This document shows, in pieces, positions 1 through 9,179 of a DNA stretch of 64,000 nt. Numbering within the stretch: the stretch's first letter is position 1; each line of letters begins with the position of its first letter. Made by a program: the position numbers and the translations under genes. The notes beneath the pieces are model-generated. The model worked only from the letters and a program-made list of their open reading frames with translations, was not told the origin of the DNA and searched no databases. The stretch is from Vibrio sp. Isolate34 (lineage in GTDB: Bacteria; Pseudomonadota; Gammaproteobacteria; Enterobacterales; Vibrionaceae): assembly GCF_022397915.1 (NCBI RefSeq), contig NZ_JAKEUO010000013.1:62460-126459 (forward strand), given 5' to 3'.

Positions 1-2
1 AT

Positions 3-677
3 GCGGTCGTTGATGCTTTTAATGCTGAGCACTTGGTGACGTTAGGCCAAGCCGCTAAATCTCTGAAGTTAATCACAGGTGGTTCAGGCTTAGCAGCGGG
101 CATCGCAAAAAACTGGACTGAACATCTTGCTGACCAAAGCGACGCAAAAAACGCAGGTAGCCCAATAAAAGCGCCAACGGTTGTGTTCTCGGGTTCTTGC
201 TCGGTAATGACTAATCAACAAGTTACGGCTTACAAGCAACTCGCTCCTCATTTCGCTATCGACGTGAAGGCATGCTTAACCAACGACAAATACGCCAATG
301 AAGTATTCGATTGGGTGATGACTAACAACCAAGGTGAGCTTGCTCCTTTGGTGTATGCAACTGCGGATGCGGCTGCACTGAAAGCTATTCAAGAAGAATA
401 CGGTGCACAAGCTTCAAGCCATGCCGTAGAACAGTTCTTTAGCCAGTTAGCTATCAAGCTACAGCAACATGGCGTGAAAAATTTCATCGTTGCTGGTGGT
501 GAAACCTCAGGTGTTGTGACGCAAAGTTTAGCGGTTAAAGGTTTCCATATCGGTCCTCAAATCGCACCGGGTGTGCCTTGGGTTAAATCGGTTGAAGGTG
601 AGCTTTCACTAGCACTTAAATCGGGCAACTTTGGTGACGAGAATTTCTTCGCTAAAGCGCAATCATTCTTTTCATAA
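3..677 (+). CDS. otnK: 3-oxo-tetronate kinase, C-terminal part (5' end outside window)
   Basis: The reading frame is open from the first bases and ends at 677, so 224 C-terminal residues of a roughly 420-residue protein are present. What is visible is the nucleotide-binding C-terminal domain of the four-carbon acid sugar kinase family (DUF1537): a glycine-rich ITGGSGLAAGIA stretch near its start and the family motif VAGGETSGVV about 70 residues from the end. Members phosphorylate 3-oxo-tetronate (from erythronate or threonate) to the 4-phosphate in the cytoplasm. It is followed after 11 bases by otnC and then otnI, the same trio as in characterised erythronate/threonate pathways, so an operon is likely. 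The start codon, and the usual upstream tetronate dehydrogenase gene, would lie outside the window. Function is inferred from family and context. Confidence 0.88.
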   Translation, partial: AVVDAFNAEHLVTLGQAAKSLKLITGGSGLAAGIAKNWTEHLADQSDAKNAGSPIKAPTVVFSGSCSVMTNQQVTAYKQLAPHFAIDVKACLTNDKYANEVFDWVMTNNQGELAPLVYATADAAALKAIQEEYGAQASSHAVEQFFSQLAIKLQQHGVKNFIVAGGETSGVVTQSLAVKGFHIGPQIAPGVPWVKSVEGELSLALKSGNFGDENFFAKAQSFFS

Positions 678-688
678 GCGAGATTCAG

Positions 689-1336
689 ATGAGTAAAGTT
701 TTGATGAACGAGCAGCAGTTAAGAGAGCAAATGGTAACGCTCGCTCGTTCGATGTTCGAACGAGGTTACGCGACAGGCGGTGCGGGCAATCTCTCTATCA
801 AATTACCTAATGGGCACTTTTTGGCAACACCAACTGGCTCTTCATTTGGTCGTCTTGTCGCTGAGGAATTGTCGGTCGTTGATATTGATGGCAACCATAT
901 ATCAGGTAAGAAACCGTCAAAAGAAGCTGCGTTCCACCTAGCGATTTATAGAAACAACGCAGAGTGCAATGCGATTGTGCACTTGCACTCAACATACCTG
1001 ACTGCACTTTCATGCCTTGAAGGGTTGGATCGCAACAACGCGATCAAGGCATTTACTCCGTACTTTGTGATGCGAATTGGTGAGCTACCTGTGATTCCTT
1101 ACTTGCGCCCAGGAGATCCTCAGATCGCCCAAGAGCTTGCAAAGCGAGCTGGCGACTACCGAGCCTTTTTGTTGGCGAATCATGGTCCAGTAGTAACAGG
1201 CACTGATTTCATTGATGCAGTGGACAATGCAGAAGAGCTAGAAGAGACCGCTAAGTTAGCGTTTTTACTGAAAGACAAAGACATCCGTTACCTCACTGAT
1301 GAAGAAGTGACGGATTTAAAAGGGAGAGGCAAATAA
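689..1336 (+). CDS. otnC: 3-oxo-tetronate 4-phosphate decarboxylase, class II aldolase family
   Basis: This 215-residue protein has the class II aldolase/adducin fold signature. The expected metal-binding and acid residues are present: Glu79 in PSKEA, the His98-Leu-His100 pair in IVHLHST, and His165 in LLANHGPVV. Family members of this subgroup next to otnK decarboxylate 3-oxo-tetronate 4-phosphate to dihydroxyacetone phosphate and CO2, which feeds glycolysis. Length is normal for OtnC (about 210). The gene sits 11 bases after otnK, and its stop codon overlaps the otnI start by one base (TAATG), so translation is probably coupled. A fuculose-phosphate-aldolase-like activity is the alternative, but the flanking kinase and isomerase favour OtnC. 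Confidence 0.88.
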   Translation: MSKVLMNEQQLREQMVTLARSMFERGYATGGAGNLSIKLPNGHFLATPTGSSFGRLVAEELSVVDIDGNHISGKKPSKEAAFHLAIYRNNAECNAIVHLHSTYLTALSCLEGLDRNNAIKAFTPYFVMRIGELPVIPYLRPGDPQIAQELAKRAGDYRAFLLANHGPVVTGTDFIDAVDNAEELEETAKLAFLLKDKDIRYLTDEEVTDLKGRGK

Positions 1337-2112
1337 TGGCTAAATTCGCAGCAAACCTAACCATGCTATTTACAGAAGTGCCATTTTTGGAGCGTTTCGA
1401 GAAAGCACACCAAGCTGGTTTTAAAGCGGTGGAATACTTATTCCCTTACGCGTTTGAAGCTGAAGAACTGGCAGAAAAAATGCAGAAATTTGGTTTTGAA
1501 CAAGCGCTTTTCAATATGCACTCAGGTGATTGGGATGCAGGTGAACGTGGCTTTGCAGCGATTCCCGGCCGTGAAGATGAGTTTAAAGCCAGTGTTGATA
1601 CAGCGCTTATGTACGCTAAAGCTCTGAAGTGCAAAAAAGTCCATGCGATGTCTGGTTTATTGGATGAGAACTTTACTAAGCAGCAACACATCGACACCTT
1701 CATCTCCAATATTCGATTTGCTGCCGATAAGTTTGTTGAGCAAGGCATTGAACTGATGATTGAACCTCTTAATAACCGCGATGTTCCGAACTATTTTGTG
1801 GCGCACCAACGTGAAGCTGTTGAGCTAATCAAGTTGGTTAACAGACCTAATGTGAAGCTACAACTGGACCTCTACCATGCACAGATTATGGATGGTGACC
1901 TGAGCACTTTGATTCGCGAAGTTGCTGCTTATACCGGTCATATTCAGATCGCTTCGGTACCTGAAAGACATGAGCCTTCCGAGGGCGAACTGAACTACCC
2001 ACACCTCTTTAGTGTTTTGGATGATTCAGGTTACCAAGGCTGGATTGGCTGTGAATACAACCCAAGAGGAACGACTGAAGAGGGGCTAGGCTGGGTAAAA
2101 AGTTACCTTTAA
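1336..2112 (+). CDS. otnI: 2-oxo-tetronate isomerase, hydroxypyruvate isomerase family
   Basis: A 258-residue TIM-barrel protein of the xylose isomerase-like superfamily, Hyi/OtnI branch. Two glutamates that serve the enediol isomerisation in Hyi-type enzymes are recognisable at Glu143 (MIEPLNNRD) and Glu240 (GCEYNPRG), with further metal ligands likely at Asp178 and His181 (QLDLYHAQ). In the otn pathway the enzyme converts 2-oxo-tetronate to 3-oxo-tetronate, the substrate of OtnK. It starts one base inside the otnC stop codon, so the three genes are tightly coupled. Hydroxypyruvate isomerase (glyoxylate pathway) is the alternative, and the glycerate kinase further downstream leaves that possible. 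The neighbourhood of OtnK and OtnC makes OtnI the better call. Confidence 0.85.
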   Translation: MAKFAANLTMLFTEVPFLERFEKAHQAGFKAVEYLFPYAFEAEELAEKMQKFGFEQALFNMHSGDWDAGERGFAAIPGREDEFKASVDTALMYAKALKCKKVHAMSGLLDENFTKQQHIDTFISNIRFAADKFVEQGIELMIEPLNNRDVPNYFVAHQREAVELIKLVNRPNVKLQLDLYHAQIMDGDLSTLIREVAAYTGHIQIASVPERHEPSEGELNYPHLFSVLDDSGYQGWIGCEYNPRGTTEEGLGWVKSYL

Positions 2113-2211
2113 TTCAGTATGAAGGGCGTTGTTCCAGCAAGACTTATACAAGTAAACACTGATGTAGATAACACGGCTTATAAATAAGCTAAAGCATAAC
2201 GATAGAGTGCA

Positions 2212-2235
2212 ATGGGTGACCCCGATATCACCCAT
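2212..2235. repeat. perfect 8-bp inverted repeat between otnI and the permease gene
   Basis: ATGGGTGA at 2212–2219 and TCACCCAT at 2228–2235 flank 8 bases. No U-run follows, so it does not look like a rho-independent terminator. It lies about 55 bases upstream of the permease start and could be an operator or an mRNA hairpin separating expression of the enzyme genes from that of the permease. Confidence 0.5.
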
Positions 2236-2290
2236 ATGCACCACCCTACAACTTTCATAAAAATGAAGAAAGAGACAAAGGAATATAAAA

Positions 2291-3745
2291 ATGGATGGAG
2301 CACTGATAGGCATTGTAATTGGCATCTTAGCCATGATGGGTATGATCATTAAAACGAGAATCCCAGTTGCACTTGCTATGATTATTGCCAGTATCATCAT
2401 GGGTCTGTTTGCTGGTATGGCACCAACAGAGTTGATTAATGCAATTAAAGCCGGTTTTGGTGGTGTACTTGGTGGCATTGGTTTGATTATCGCGTTCGGC
2501 GTAATCATGGGTGCATGTTTCGAACGTTCTGGAGCTGCTGTTCGAATGGCAAAAACGTTTGTAAAACTGTGTGGCAAAGGTCGTGAAGACTTAGCACTAG
2601 GTTTTACAGGGGTGCTTGTCGCTATCCCAGTTTTCTGTGACTCTGCGTACATCATCTTACACTCTCTTGTTCGCGCAATTTCACGAGACACGGGTAAATC
2701 AGCCGTTGGTTTAGGCGTTACCCTAGCTCTAGGCCTACTGATTACTCACGCACTTGTGCCACCAACACCAGGCCCAGTTGCAGTAGCCGGTATTCTTGGC
2801 GTCGACCTAGGTGAATACATGCTGTGGGGCTTGATGGTATCTGTTCCTATGATGCTGCTATCTATGATCTACATCCGTCGTGTAGGTAACGAATACTACC
2901 GCGTACCAAATGGTGAAACATGGATCACTAATCAAGCTGATTGGGCAAACCTTGAGAAAGTAAAAGAGACAGACGACAAAGAATTACCAAGTAACTTCTT
3001 ATCATTTGGTCCAATCCTTCTGCCAATCGCATTCATCCTAATCAACACGCTTGTTGGCCAAGGTGACACTGCAATGCATACCGTTATTTCACTCATTGGT
3101 AACCCAGTGGTTGCTGTTGGTATCGGTGTTCTTATGGCGCTATACGGTCTTACTCGTCACATTGAGCGTAAAGACATGGTTAGCTCAATGGATGACGCGT
3201 TATCTACTACAGGTCTAATTCTTGTGGTGACCGGCTGTGGTGGTGCAATGGGCGCTGTTCTTAAAGCCTCTGGTGCTGGTCCTCAAGTTGCAGAAGCTAT
3301 CGCGAGCAGTGGTATTCCACCGCTACTAGTACCGCTAGCCATTGCTTCAATGCTTCGTTTGATTCAAGGTTCAGCAACGGCATCAATGATGGTTGCAGCA
3401 ACGATGACGCTGCCTCTAGTAGAAACGTTACGTTTAGACCCTGTATTCGTAGCTTTAGCTTGTGCTGTAGGCCCTGTTGGCTTCTCTCACCTGAACGATT
3501 CGTACTTCCACATCATCAACCGTACGCTAGGGATTACTGAACTAGCCGACCAAATCAAGATCTGGTCTGTCTCTTCAACCATCGCATGGGCGATTGGTGC
3601 AAGCATCATCATGGTTCTAAACTTGGTGTTTGGTAAAGGCGGTACACTGATTGATCCACTGATTCCAATTGCAGTTTTAGCAGCAGTATTTATCTGGCTA
3701 AAAGGCAAAGAGAAATCACAAGTAAAGACAGCCGTTACTAACTAA
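2291..3745 (+). CDS. GntP-family sugar-acid:H+ symporter
   Basis: A 484-residue, very hydrophobic inner-membrane protein of the gluconate permease family. It has the glycine-rich N-terminal helices and the typical segments VPPTPGPVAVAGILGVD (about residues 156–172), GCGGAMGAVLKASGAG (about 316–331) and RLIQGSATASMMVAA (about 356–370). The start is preceded by an AAAGGAA ribosome-binding site. Family members carry gluconate, glycerate, threonate or related acids with protons. The position between the otn genes and glycerate kinase suggests that it imports the tetronate (or glycerate) they degrade. The exact substrate cannot be read from the sequence. A terminator follows 20 bases after the stop. 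Confidence 0.85.
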   Translation: MDGALIGIVIGILAMMGMIIKTRIPVALAMIIASIIMGLFAGMAPTELINAIKAGFGGVLGGIGLIIAFGVIMGACFERSGAAVRMAKTFVKLCGKGREDLALGFTGVLVAIPVFCDSAYIILHSLVRAISRDTGKSAVGLGVTLALGLLITHALVPPTPGPVAVAGILGVDLGEYMLWGLMVSVPMMLLSMIYIRRVGNEYYRVPNGETWITNQADWANLEKVKETDDKELPSNFLSFGPILLPIAFILINTLVGQGDTAMHTVISLIGNPVVAVGIGVLMALYGLTRHIERKDMVSSMDDALSTTGLILVVTGCGGAMGAVLKASGAGPQVAEAIASSGIPPLLVPLAIASMLRLIQGSATASMMVAATMTLPLVETLRLDPVFVALACAVGPVGFSHLNDSYFHIINRTLGITELADQIKIWSVSSTIAWAIGASIIMVLNLVFGKGGTLIDPLIPIAVLAAVFIWLKGKEKSQVKTAVTN

Positions 3746-3765
3746 TACCGCTTACCTTTATATAC

Positions 3766-3813
3766 TGCCCCTATTGCTTGATTGGCTTGCTAATCTGACA
3801 TAGGGGCATTTTT
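3766..3813 (+). terminator. rho-independent terminator after the GntP-family gene
   Basis: A 9-bp stem, TGCCCCTAT (3766–3774) with ATAGGGGCA (3800–3808), is followed directly by five T. It separates the permease from glycerate kinase, so the kinase needs readthrough or its own promoter. Confidence 0.8.
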
Positions 3814-3858
3814 GGATCGGCAACCCATCAAAATTATTATTCCTTTGGATTTATCAGT

Positions 3859-5031
3859 ATGAAAATTGTTATTGCACCAGACTCGTTTAAAGAATCTTTA
3901 TCGGCGGTATCGGTGGCGGCGTGTATTGAAAAGGGCTTTCGTGAAATCTTCCCTGACGCTGACTATGTGACCTTGCCTTTAGCCGATGGCGGTGAAGGTA
4001 CTGTTGATGTGTTGCTGCAAGGTTTAGTGGGGCAGAAGCGACCCCACCAAGTAGAAGGGCCACTGGGTGAACTTGTAAACGCTGAATGGGCAATGCTTGA
4101 ACCGTCAGCGCGTAATCCAAACAAAACCGCACTGATTGAGATCGCCGCAGCATCTGGGTTGGATTTACTGACTCCAGCCCAACGAGATCCTTTGGTTGCC
4201 TCTTCTTTCGGTACTGGGCAACTGATATTAGAAGCGATAGAACAGGGCGCTCAAACCATTATTCTTGGATTAGGTGGCAGCGCGACCAACGATGGTGGAG
4301 CGGGTATCGTTCAAGCGCTAGGTGGGAGACTGTCAGATAATGCAGGGCAAGAGCTTAGCCGAGGTGGTGCTGCGCTAGCGGAGTTAGCATCTATTGATCT
4401 TACCGATCTAGATTCACGCTGTGCGGATATCGAATTGATTGTCGCGTGTGATGTCGATAATCCGCTGTGTGGTGAAAACGGTGCCAGCCATATATTCGGT
4501 CCACAAAAAGGCGCAAGCCCAGAACAAGTTGTGATGCTGGATAAAGCGCTTGCGAACTTTGCTCAAGTAGCTGAGATGCAGAGTTGTGTTAGTGGCGATG
4601 AACCCGTTCACAAGCGCACTGGTTATGGCGCGGCTGGTGGCACGCCTATGGGACTTGGTTTGCTATTCAATATGCAGATTAAACCTGGTATTGAGATGGT
4701 ACTCGATGTTTTACAAGCTGATGAAGTATTAAAGGGTGCAGACCTTGTGATTACCGGCGAAGGGCAAATGGACAACCAAACCCTGCAAGGAAAAACACCT
4801 TATGGCATTGCTAAACGTGCGAGCTTGCAAGGTATTCCGACTATAGGGATTGCCGGGTCATTAGGCACAGAAGTCGAAGCCTTATATGGTGAAATGAGCA
4901 GCTTGTTCGGGACGGTAAGATCGCCACAAACTTTAGAAAAAGTATTACAAGAGGCAGAGCTTAACTTAACGAGAACGGCAAGAAATATCGCTGCGACTTT
5001 ACGGATAGGTCACAAAATATCGCAAAATTAG
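3859..5031 (+). CDS. glxK: glycerate kinase (type 1, GarK/GlxK family)
   Basis: A 390-residue protein with the family start KIVIAPDSFKESLSA, the LADGGEGT motif near residue 37, LGLGGSATNDGG near residue 137 and VITGEGQMDNQT near residue 297, all hallmarks of the GarK/GlxK/GlxR-type glycerate kinases. These enzymes phosphorylate D-glycerate to 2-phosphoglycerate with ATP in the cytoplasm. Length matches the family (about 380). It lies downstream of the sugar-acid permease but is separated from it by a terminator. It could handle glycerate arising from the same substrates as the otn genes. Which carbon of glycerate is phosphorylated is family knowledge, not visible here. Confidence 0.93.
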   Translation: MKIVIAPDSFKESLSAVSVAACIEKGFREIFPDADYVTLPLADGGEGTVDVLLQGLVGQKRPHQVEGPLGELVNAEWAMLEPSARNPNKTALIEIAAASGLDLLTPAQRDPLVASSFGTGQLILEAIEQGAQTIILGLGGSATNDGGAGIVQALGGRLSDNAGQELSRGGAALAELASIDLTDLDSRCADIELIVACDVDNPLCGENGASHIFGPQKGASPEQVVMLDKALANFAQVAEMQSCVSGDEPVHKRTGYGAAGGTPMGLGLLFNMQIKPGIEMVLDVLQADEVLKGADLVITGEGQMDNQTLQGKTPYGIAKRASLQGIPTIGIAGSLGTEVEALYGEMSSLFGTVRSPQTLEKVLQEAELNLTRTARNIAATLRIGHKISQN

Positions 5032-5152
5032 TGAGTTATGATGAGAAAGGGAGAACCTTAGAACTAGTTCATGAAGTCATGTAAGTTTATGATTATTATG
5101 CTCTAAATATGATTGTCAATATTGAATGATTATGATTTAGATCATTAATTCG

Positions 5153-5189
5153 ATAGGCTTTATCCATGATAACGATAATTACAAACGAT
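5153..5189. promoter_or_regulatory. OxyR-like binding site upstream of katA
   Basis: Four tetranucleotide elements are spaced exactly as in the OxyR consensus ATAG-N7-CTAT-N7-ATAG-N7-CTAT: ATAG (5153–5156), CCAT (5164–5167), ATAA (5175–5178) and CGAT (5186–5189). That is 13 of 16 positions, with all three 7-base spacers intact. It lies about 130 bases upstream of the chosen katA start. Peroxide induction through OxyR is inferred. The AT-rich GATAACGATAAT core could alternatively be read as half a Fur box. Confidence 0.5.
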
Positions 5190-5319
5190 TATATTTTACT
5201 TTGAGTCAGGCTTATTCTATATCCTTAATTACTGCGTGGTTTTGTGTGATAAATAACCACCATACAGAAGTGAAGGTGCAGCAAAGATGCTGTACCTAAA
5301 TGGTAATAAGGAATTGATG

Positions 5320-6771
5320 ATGAGTAAAAAACTAACTACAGCTGCGGGTTGTCCTGTTGCTCATAACCAGAATGTTCAAACTGCGGGCAAACGTGGCCCA
5401 CAACTTCTTCAAGATGTTTGGTTTTTGGAGAAGTTGGCCCACTTTGACCGCGAAGTGATTCCAGAGCGTCGTATGCACGCGAAAGGCTCAGGTGCTTATG
5501 GCACATTTACCGTTACACACGACATCACAAAGTATACCAAGGCAAAACTGTTCTCTGAAGTGGGTAAAGAAACCGACTTGTTTGCTCGTTTTACGACAGT
5601 AGCGGGCGAGCGTGGTGCGGCTGATGCAGAACGTGATATTCGTGGTTTTGCATTGAAGTTCTACACCGAAGAAGGTAATTGGGACATGGTGGGTAATAAC
5701 ACGCCTGTGTTCTTCTTACGTGACCCGCTTAAATTCCCAGATCTAAACCATGCCGTGAAACGCGACCCCCGCACTAACATGCGCAGCGCGAAGAACAACT
5801 GGGATTTCTGGACCTCTCTACCTGAAGCGCTTCACCAAATCACCATCGTGATGAGTGATCGTGGTATCCCTGCGACTTACCGCCATATGCACGGTTTTGG
5901 TAGCCACACATTCAGCTTTATTAACGCAGACAACGAACGTTTCTGGGTTAAGTTCCACTTCAAATCTCAGCAAGGTATTAAGAACTTGTCGGATGCAGAA
6001 GCGGCACAAGTGATCGGCGATGACCGCGAAAGTCACCAACGTGACTTGCTAGACAGCATCGATAACCAAGACTTCCCTAAATGGACACTGAAAGTACAAG
6101 TGATGCCAGAAGCGGACGCGGCGAAAGTACCATACAACCCGTTCGATCTAACTAAGATCTGGCCACACGCAGATTACCCATTGATTGAAGTAGGTGAGTT
6201 TGAATTGAACCGTAACCCGCAAAACTTCTTCGCTGAAGTTGAGCAGTCTGCATTCAACCCTGCAAACGTGGTACCGGGTATCAGTTTCTCACCAGACAAG
6301 ATGCTACAAGGTCGCTTGTTTGCTTACGGTGATGCGCAGCGCTACCGTTTGGGTGTTAACCATCAGCATATCCCAGTGAACGCACCTCGTTGTCCTGTAC
6401 ACAGCTACCACCGTGATGGTGCGATGCGTGTTGACGGTAACTTTGGTAGCACACTAGGCTATGAGCCAAACAACGAAGGTCAATGGGCAGAGCAACCAGA
6501 CTTTGCAGAACCAGCATTGAACTTGGATGGTGCGGCAGCGCACTGGGATCACCGCGAAGATGAAGATTACTTCTCACAACCGGGTGACCTATTCCGTCTA
6601 ATGACACCAGAAAAACAAGCGATTCTGTTTGATAACACAGCTCGTAACCTAGGCGGCGTGCCTAAAGAGATTCAACTGCGTCACCTAAGACACTGTTACA
6701 AAGCCGACCCAGCATACGGCGAAGGCATTGGTAAATTGCTTGAAATCGATGTAAGCGAATTTAAGTCGTAA
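5320..6771 (+). CDS. katA: monofunctional haem catalase (small-subunit clade)
   Basis: The protein of 483 residues has the small-subunit catalase layout. Distal-side His53 is in [12 protein letters not shown], Asn126 in VGNNTPVFF, and the proximal haem-ligand tyrosine in [13 protein letters not shown] (about residue 336). It converts hydrogen peroxide to water and oxygen. No signal peptide is seen, so it is cytoplasmic. I chose the ATG at 5320 because TAAGGAA lies 6 bases upstream and the protein then begins [13 protein letters not shown], as in many gammaproteobacterial catalases. ATG 5317 and an ATG at 5287 are less likely alternatives. The gene stands alone, with an OxyR-like site upstream and a strong terminator downstream. 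Confidence 0.96.
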   Translation: MSKKLTTAAGCPVAHNQNVQTAGKRGPQLLQDVWFLEKLAHFDREVIPERRMHAKGSGAYGTFTVTHDITKYTKAKLFSEVGKETDLFARFTTVAGERGAADAERDIRGFALKFYTEEGNWDMVGNNTPVFFLRDPLKFPDLNHAVKRDPRTNMRSAKNNWDFWTSLPEALHQITIVMSDRGIPATYRHMHGFGSHTFSFINADNERFWVKFHFKSQQGIKNLSDAEAAQVIGDDRESHQRDLLDSIDNQDFPKWTLKVQVMPEADAAKVPYNPFDLTKIWPHADYPLIEVGEFELNRNPQNFFAEVEQSAFNPANVVPGISFSPDKMLQGRLFAYGDAQRYRLGVNHQHIPVNAPRCPVHSYHRDGAMRVDGNFGSTLGYEPNNEGQWAEQPDFAEPALNLDGAAAHWDHREDEDYFSQPGDLFRLMTPEKQAILFDNTARNLGGVPKEIQLRHLRHCYKADPAYGEGIGKLLEIDVSEFKS

Positions 6772-6795
6772 TCAACAAACTTGATTAGCTAAATG

Positions 6796-6831
6796 AAAGG
6801 CCGTTGAGTGAATCACTCAATGGCCTTTTTT
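6796..6831 (+). terminator. rho-independent terminator of katA
   Basis: AAAGGCCGTTGAGTG (6796–6810) pairs with CACTCAATGGCCTTT (6814–6828) around a 3-base loop, with one mismatch, and runs into six T. The A-run on the left makes some activity on the other strand possible. Confidence 0.88.
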
Positions 6832-6988
6832 GATCTCGCGGCTCATCAAATCACCCTAAATCATTGAAAAATGGTGTTATTTTTATTAATAGCTTTTGCC
6901 TATCGAATTGATAAATCTATCCCATTATCTATATAAGACGGACGGGATTATCCTACGGCTATCAGTTTATAAAGTAGTAGAGTTTGAG

Positions 6989-7861
6989 ATGAGTAAAAGC
7001 GCATTAATCGTTGAAGGTGGGGCAATGAGAGGCATCTTCGCAGCCGGAGTGTTGGACGCCTTTATGGAAGACGATTTCCGTCCTTATGATTTTGCCATTG
7101 GCGTATCTGCGGGCGTGTCCAATTTAGTTGGTTACTTATCTCAAGCGCCAAAACGCAGCTACAACGTGATCACCACGATGGCGACTGATAAAACCTTCTT
7201 CAACCCGGCTCGTTTTGCCAAGGGTGGTAACTTGGTAGATGTGAAGTGGTTATGGAATGAATCAAACCAACGCTACCCGCTTGATTGTGGTGAGATGTTT
7301 TCAAGTATCCCACTGATTGCCGCTGTGACTAATGTCGATACAGGCAGTGCCGATTACTATCATATTAAGCCAGAAAACCTTTCTAATGTGGTTGAAGCAA
7401 CAACGGCTTTACCTATCGCTTACCGTGAAACTCCGTGTTTCTCTGGTGGCTGTTATACCGATGGTGGTGTTGCGGATTCGATTCCGGTTCGTGAAGCATA
7501 CCGCCGAGGTGCGCGCGATATTACCGTGATTCTATCTCACCCACTTAGCTATCGAATGAAGCCGCAGAAGTATCAGTGGATGCTGAAAAAGCTGTTAAAG
7601 AAATTCCCAAATATTGCTGAATCGATGGCGGTGCGTGCTGAAAACTACAACCAGTCTTTAGAATTCATTCGTAACCCTCCAAAAGATGCGACCATCAAGG
7701 TGATTGCGCCACCGGAAACGTTCGCGGTTAAGCGACTCACTATGGATCAAAGTATCTTGGATGCAGGTTATGAGATGGGTGTGAAGGCAGGGGAAGAGCA
7801 TCTGGCTATTCGAAAAGGTACCTATGGACTAGACATCGAGGATTGCCACTTCTGCATCTAG
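6989..7861 (+). CDS. patatin-like phospholipase family protein (YjjU-like)
   Basis: A 290-residue protein with the complete patatin catalytic dyad. An oxyanion-hole glycine stretch, GGAMRG (10–15), is followed by the nucleophile elbow Gly38-Val-Ser40-Ala-Gly42 and the Asp158-Gly-Gly motif (YTDGGVADSIPV). Bacterial patatins are Ser-Asp acyl hydrolases acting on phospholipids or neutral lipids. This subgroup (E. coli YjjU and relatives) has no well-defined physiological substrate. The start ATG at 6989 is chosen because the protein then begins MSKSALIVEGGAMRG like its relatives. An upstream TTG would add 31 residues without homologous character. There is no signal peptide or lipobox, so a cytoplasmic or peripheral location is likely. 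It is transcribed alone. Confidence 0.88.
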   Translation: MSKSALIVEGGAMRGIFAAGVLDAFMEDDFRPYDFAIGVSAGVSNLVGYLSQAPKRSYNVITTMATDKTFFNPARFAKGGNLVDVKWLWNESNQRYPLDCGEMFSSIPLIAAVTNVDTGSADYYHIKPENLSNVVEATTALPIAYRETPCFSGGCYTDGGVADSIPVREAYRRGARDITVILSHPLSYRMKPQKYQWMLKKLLKKFPNIAESMAVRAENYNQSLEFIRNPPKDATIKVIAPPETFAVKRLTMDQSILDAGYEMGVKAGEEHLAIRKGTYGLDIEDCHFCI

Positions 7862-7887
7862 TTCTGCTTTCGATATTGGCATAAACC

Positions 7888-7924
7888 AAAAAGCCACGCT
7901 GTTCACTTCAGAATAGCGCGGCCT
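7888..7924 (-). terminator. rho-independent terminator of ldhA
   Basis: On the minus strand a stem of GCCGCGCT with AGCGTGGC (one G-U pair) is followed by TTTTT at 7892–7888. It lies 38 bases after the ldhA stop, between the convergent patatin and ldhA genes. Confidence 0.7.
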
Positions 7925-7961
7925 TGTATTTGTAGAGCTAGTTTGCTTTTAACTCAGTCCG

Positions 7962-8957
7962 TTATTGAACAAGTTCGTTGCCGCTGGTGTTGCCTGAAAA
8001 GAAAGCGTCAACGCTGGTTAGCGTTGTATTGGCAATGTTGAACAGAGCATCTTTGGTCAAGAAAGCTTGGTGACCTGTGAACAGCACGTTGTGACAAGCA
8101 GATAGGCGACGGAATACATCATCAACAATCACATCGTTAGACTTGTCTTGGAAGAACAGCTCTTTCTCGTTGTCGTAAACATCAAGGCCAAGCGCACCGA
8201 TCTTACTCTGTTTTAGCGCTTCGATTGCTGCCGTTGAATCTAGCAGTTCACCACGGCTAGTGTTAACGATCATCACGCCATCTTTCATTTTCTCAAATGC
8301 AGTGGCATCTAATAGGTGGTAGTTCTCTTTACTCATCGGGCAGTGTAAAGAAATTACGTCAGACTCTTGATAAAGCTCATCCAGTTCCACGTATTTAGCA
8401 CCCAGTTCAACGGCTAATGGGTTTGGATATGGGTCGTAGCATAAGATATTCATGCCCAAACCTTTCAGAATGCGCATCGTTGCTAAGCCAATCTTACCTG
8501 AACCAATCACACCCACGGTTTTACCGTGGAAGTTAAAGCCTACCAAGCCTTCAAGGGAGAAGTTCGCATCACGAGTACGTTGGTATGCCTTGTGTAGTTT
8601 ACGGTTCAAACACATCATCATGCCGACAGTGTGCTCAGCTACCGATTCTGGTGAATAAGCCGGAACACGAACCACTTGCAGGCCAAACTCTTTGGCGGCG
8701 TCTAAATCGACTTTATCGAAGCCCGCGCAGCGCATTGCAATCAGTTTGGTGCCGCCTTGTGCAAGAATTTCTAGCACGTCTCGCGATAGGTCGTCGTTTA
8801 CAAATGCACACACCACTTCATTGTCGTGCGCCATTTTCGCCGTGGTTGTAGTGAGGCGAAAATCATGGAAATGAAACTCAGCGTTGAGTTCGCCTTTCGC
8901 TAGGTTGAATGATTTTTCGTCGTATGATTTTGAGCTAAAAAAAGCAATGTTGAGCAT
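7962..8957 (-). CDS. ldhA: fermentative D-lactate dehydrogenase
   Basis: A 331-residue D-2-hydroxyacid dehydrogenase. The NAD-binding motif GSGKIG is at 152–157, and the catalytic triad is Arg235 (NTSRGELLD), Glu264 (DVYDNEKELFF) and His296 (TGHQAF). The FFQDKS and GHQAFLT segments are typical of the LdhA branch, which reduces pyruvate to D-lactate with NADH in the cytoplasm during fermentation. Length matches E. coli LdhA (329). A GAGAGGAAG ribosome-binding site precedes the ATG. It appears monocistronic, with its own terminator. Other family members (phosphoglycerate or formate dehydrogenases) lack this combination of motifs. Confidence 0.95.
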   Translation of the reverse strand: MLNIAFFSSKSYDEKSFNLAKGELNAEFHFHDFRLTTTTAKMAHDNEVVCAFVNDDLSRDVLEILAQGGTKLIAMRCAGFDKVDLDAAKEFGLQVVRVPAYSPESVAEHTVGMMMCLNRKLHKAYQRTRDANFSLEGLVGFNFHGKTVGVIGSGKIGLATMRILKGLGMNILCYDPYPNPLAVELGAKYVELDELYQESDVISLHCPMSKENYHLLDATAFEKMKDGVMIVNTSRGELLDSTAAIEALKQSKIGALGLDVYDNEKELFFQDKSNDVIVDDVFRRLSACHNVLFTGHQAFLTKDALFNIANTTLTSVDAFFSGNTSGNELVQ

Positions 8958-9179
8958 GGCTTCCTCTCTTACCTAAAAAATGAATACCCCAATTATGTTT
9001 ATTTGATAAGGGGTTAAAATTAACAGCTTTGTTCAGTGTGCTAGAGTTTATTTCTCTTGTCTATCACCATTAGTCATTGTAATTACTATGGTTATTTGGT
9101 TTTTAATCTTTACTTATTGAACACTAAAAATCACATTACGAAGTAGCTTGCTTATAAGTTCATCAATATCGAATGGATC

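Noticed and set aside
2086-2691. 201-codon frame opposite the GntP-family gene
   Set aside because: Composition (Pro/Ala/Ile-rich repeats) is that of the complement of a membrane-protein gene; the sense gene is certain.
5169-5189. Fur box upstream of katA
   Set aside because: Only one half (GATAACGATAAT) fits; the OxyR spacing explains the whole region better.
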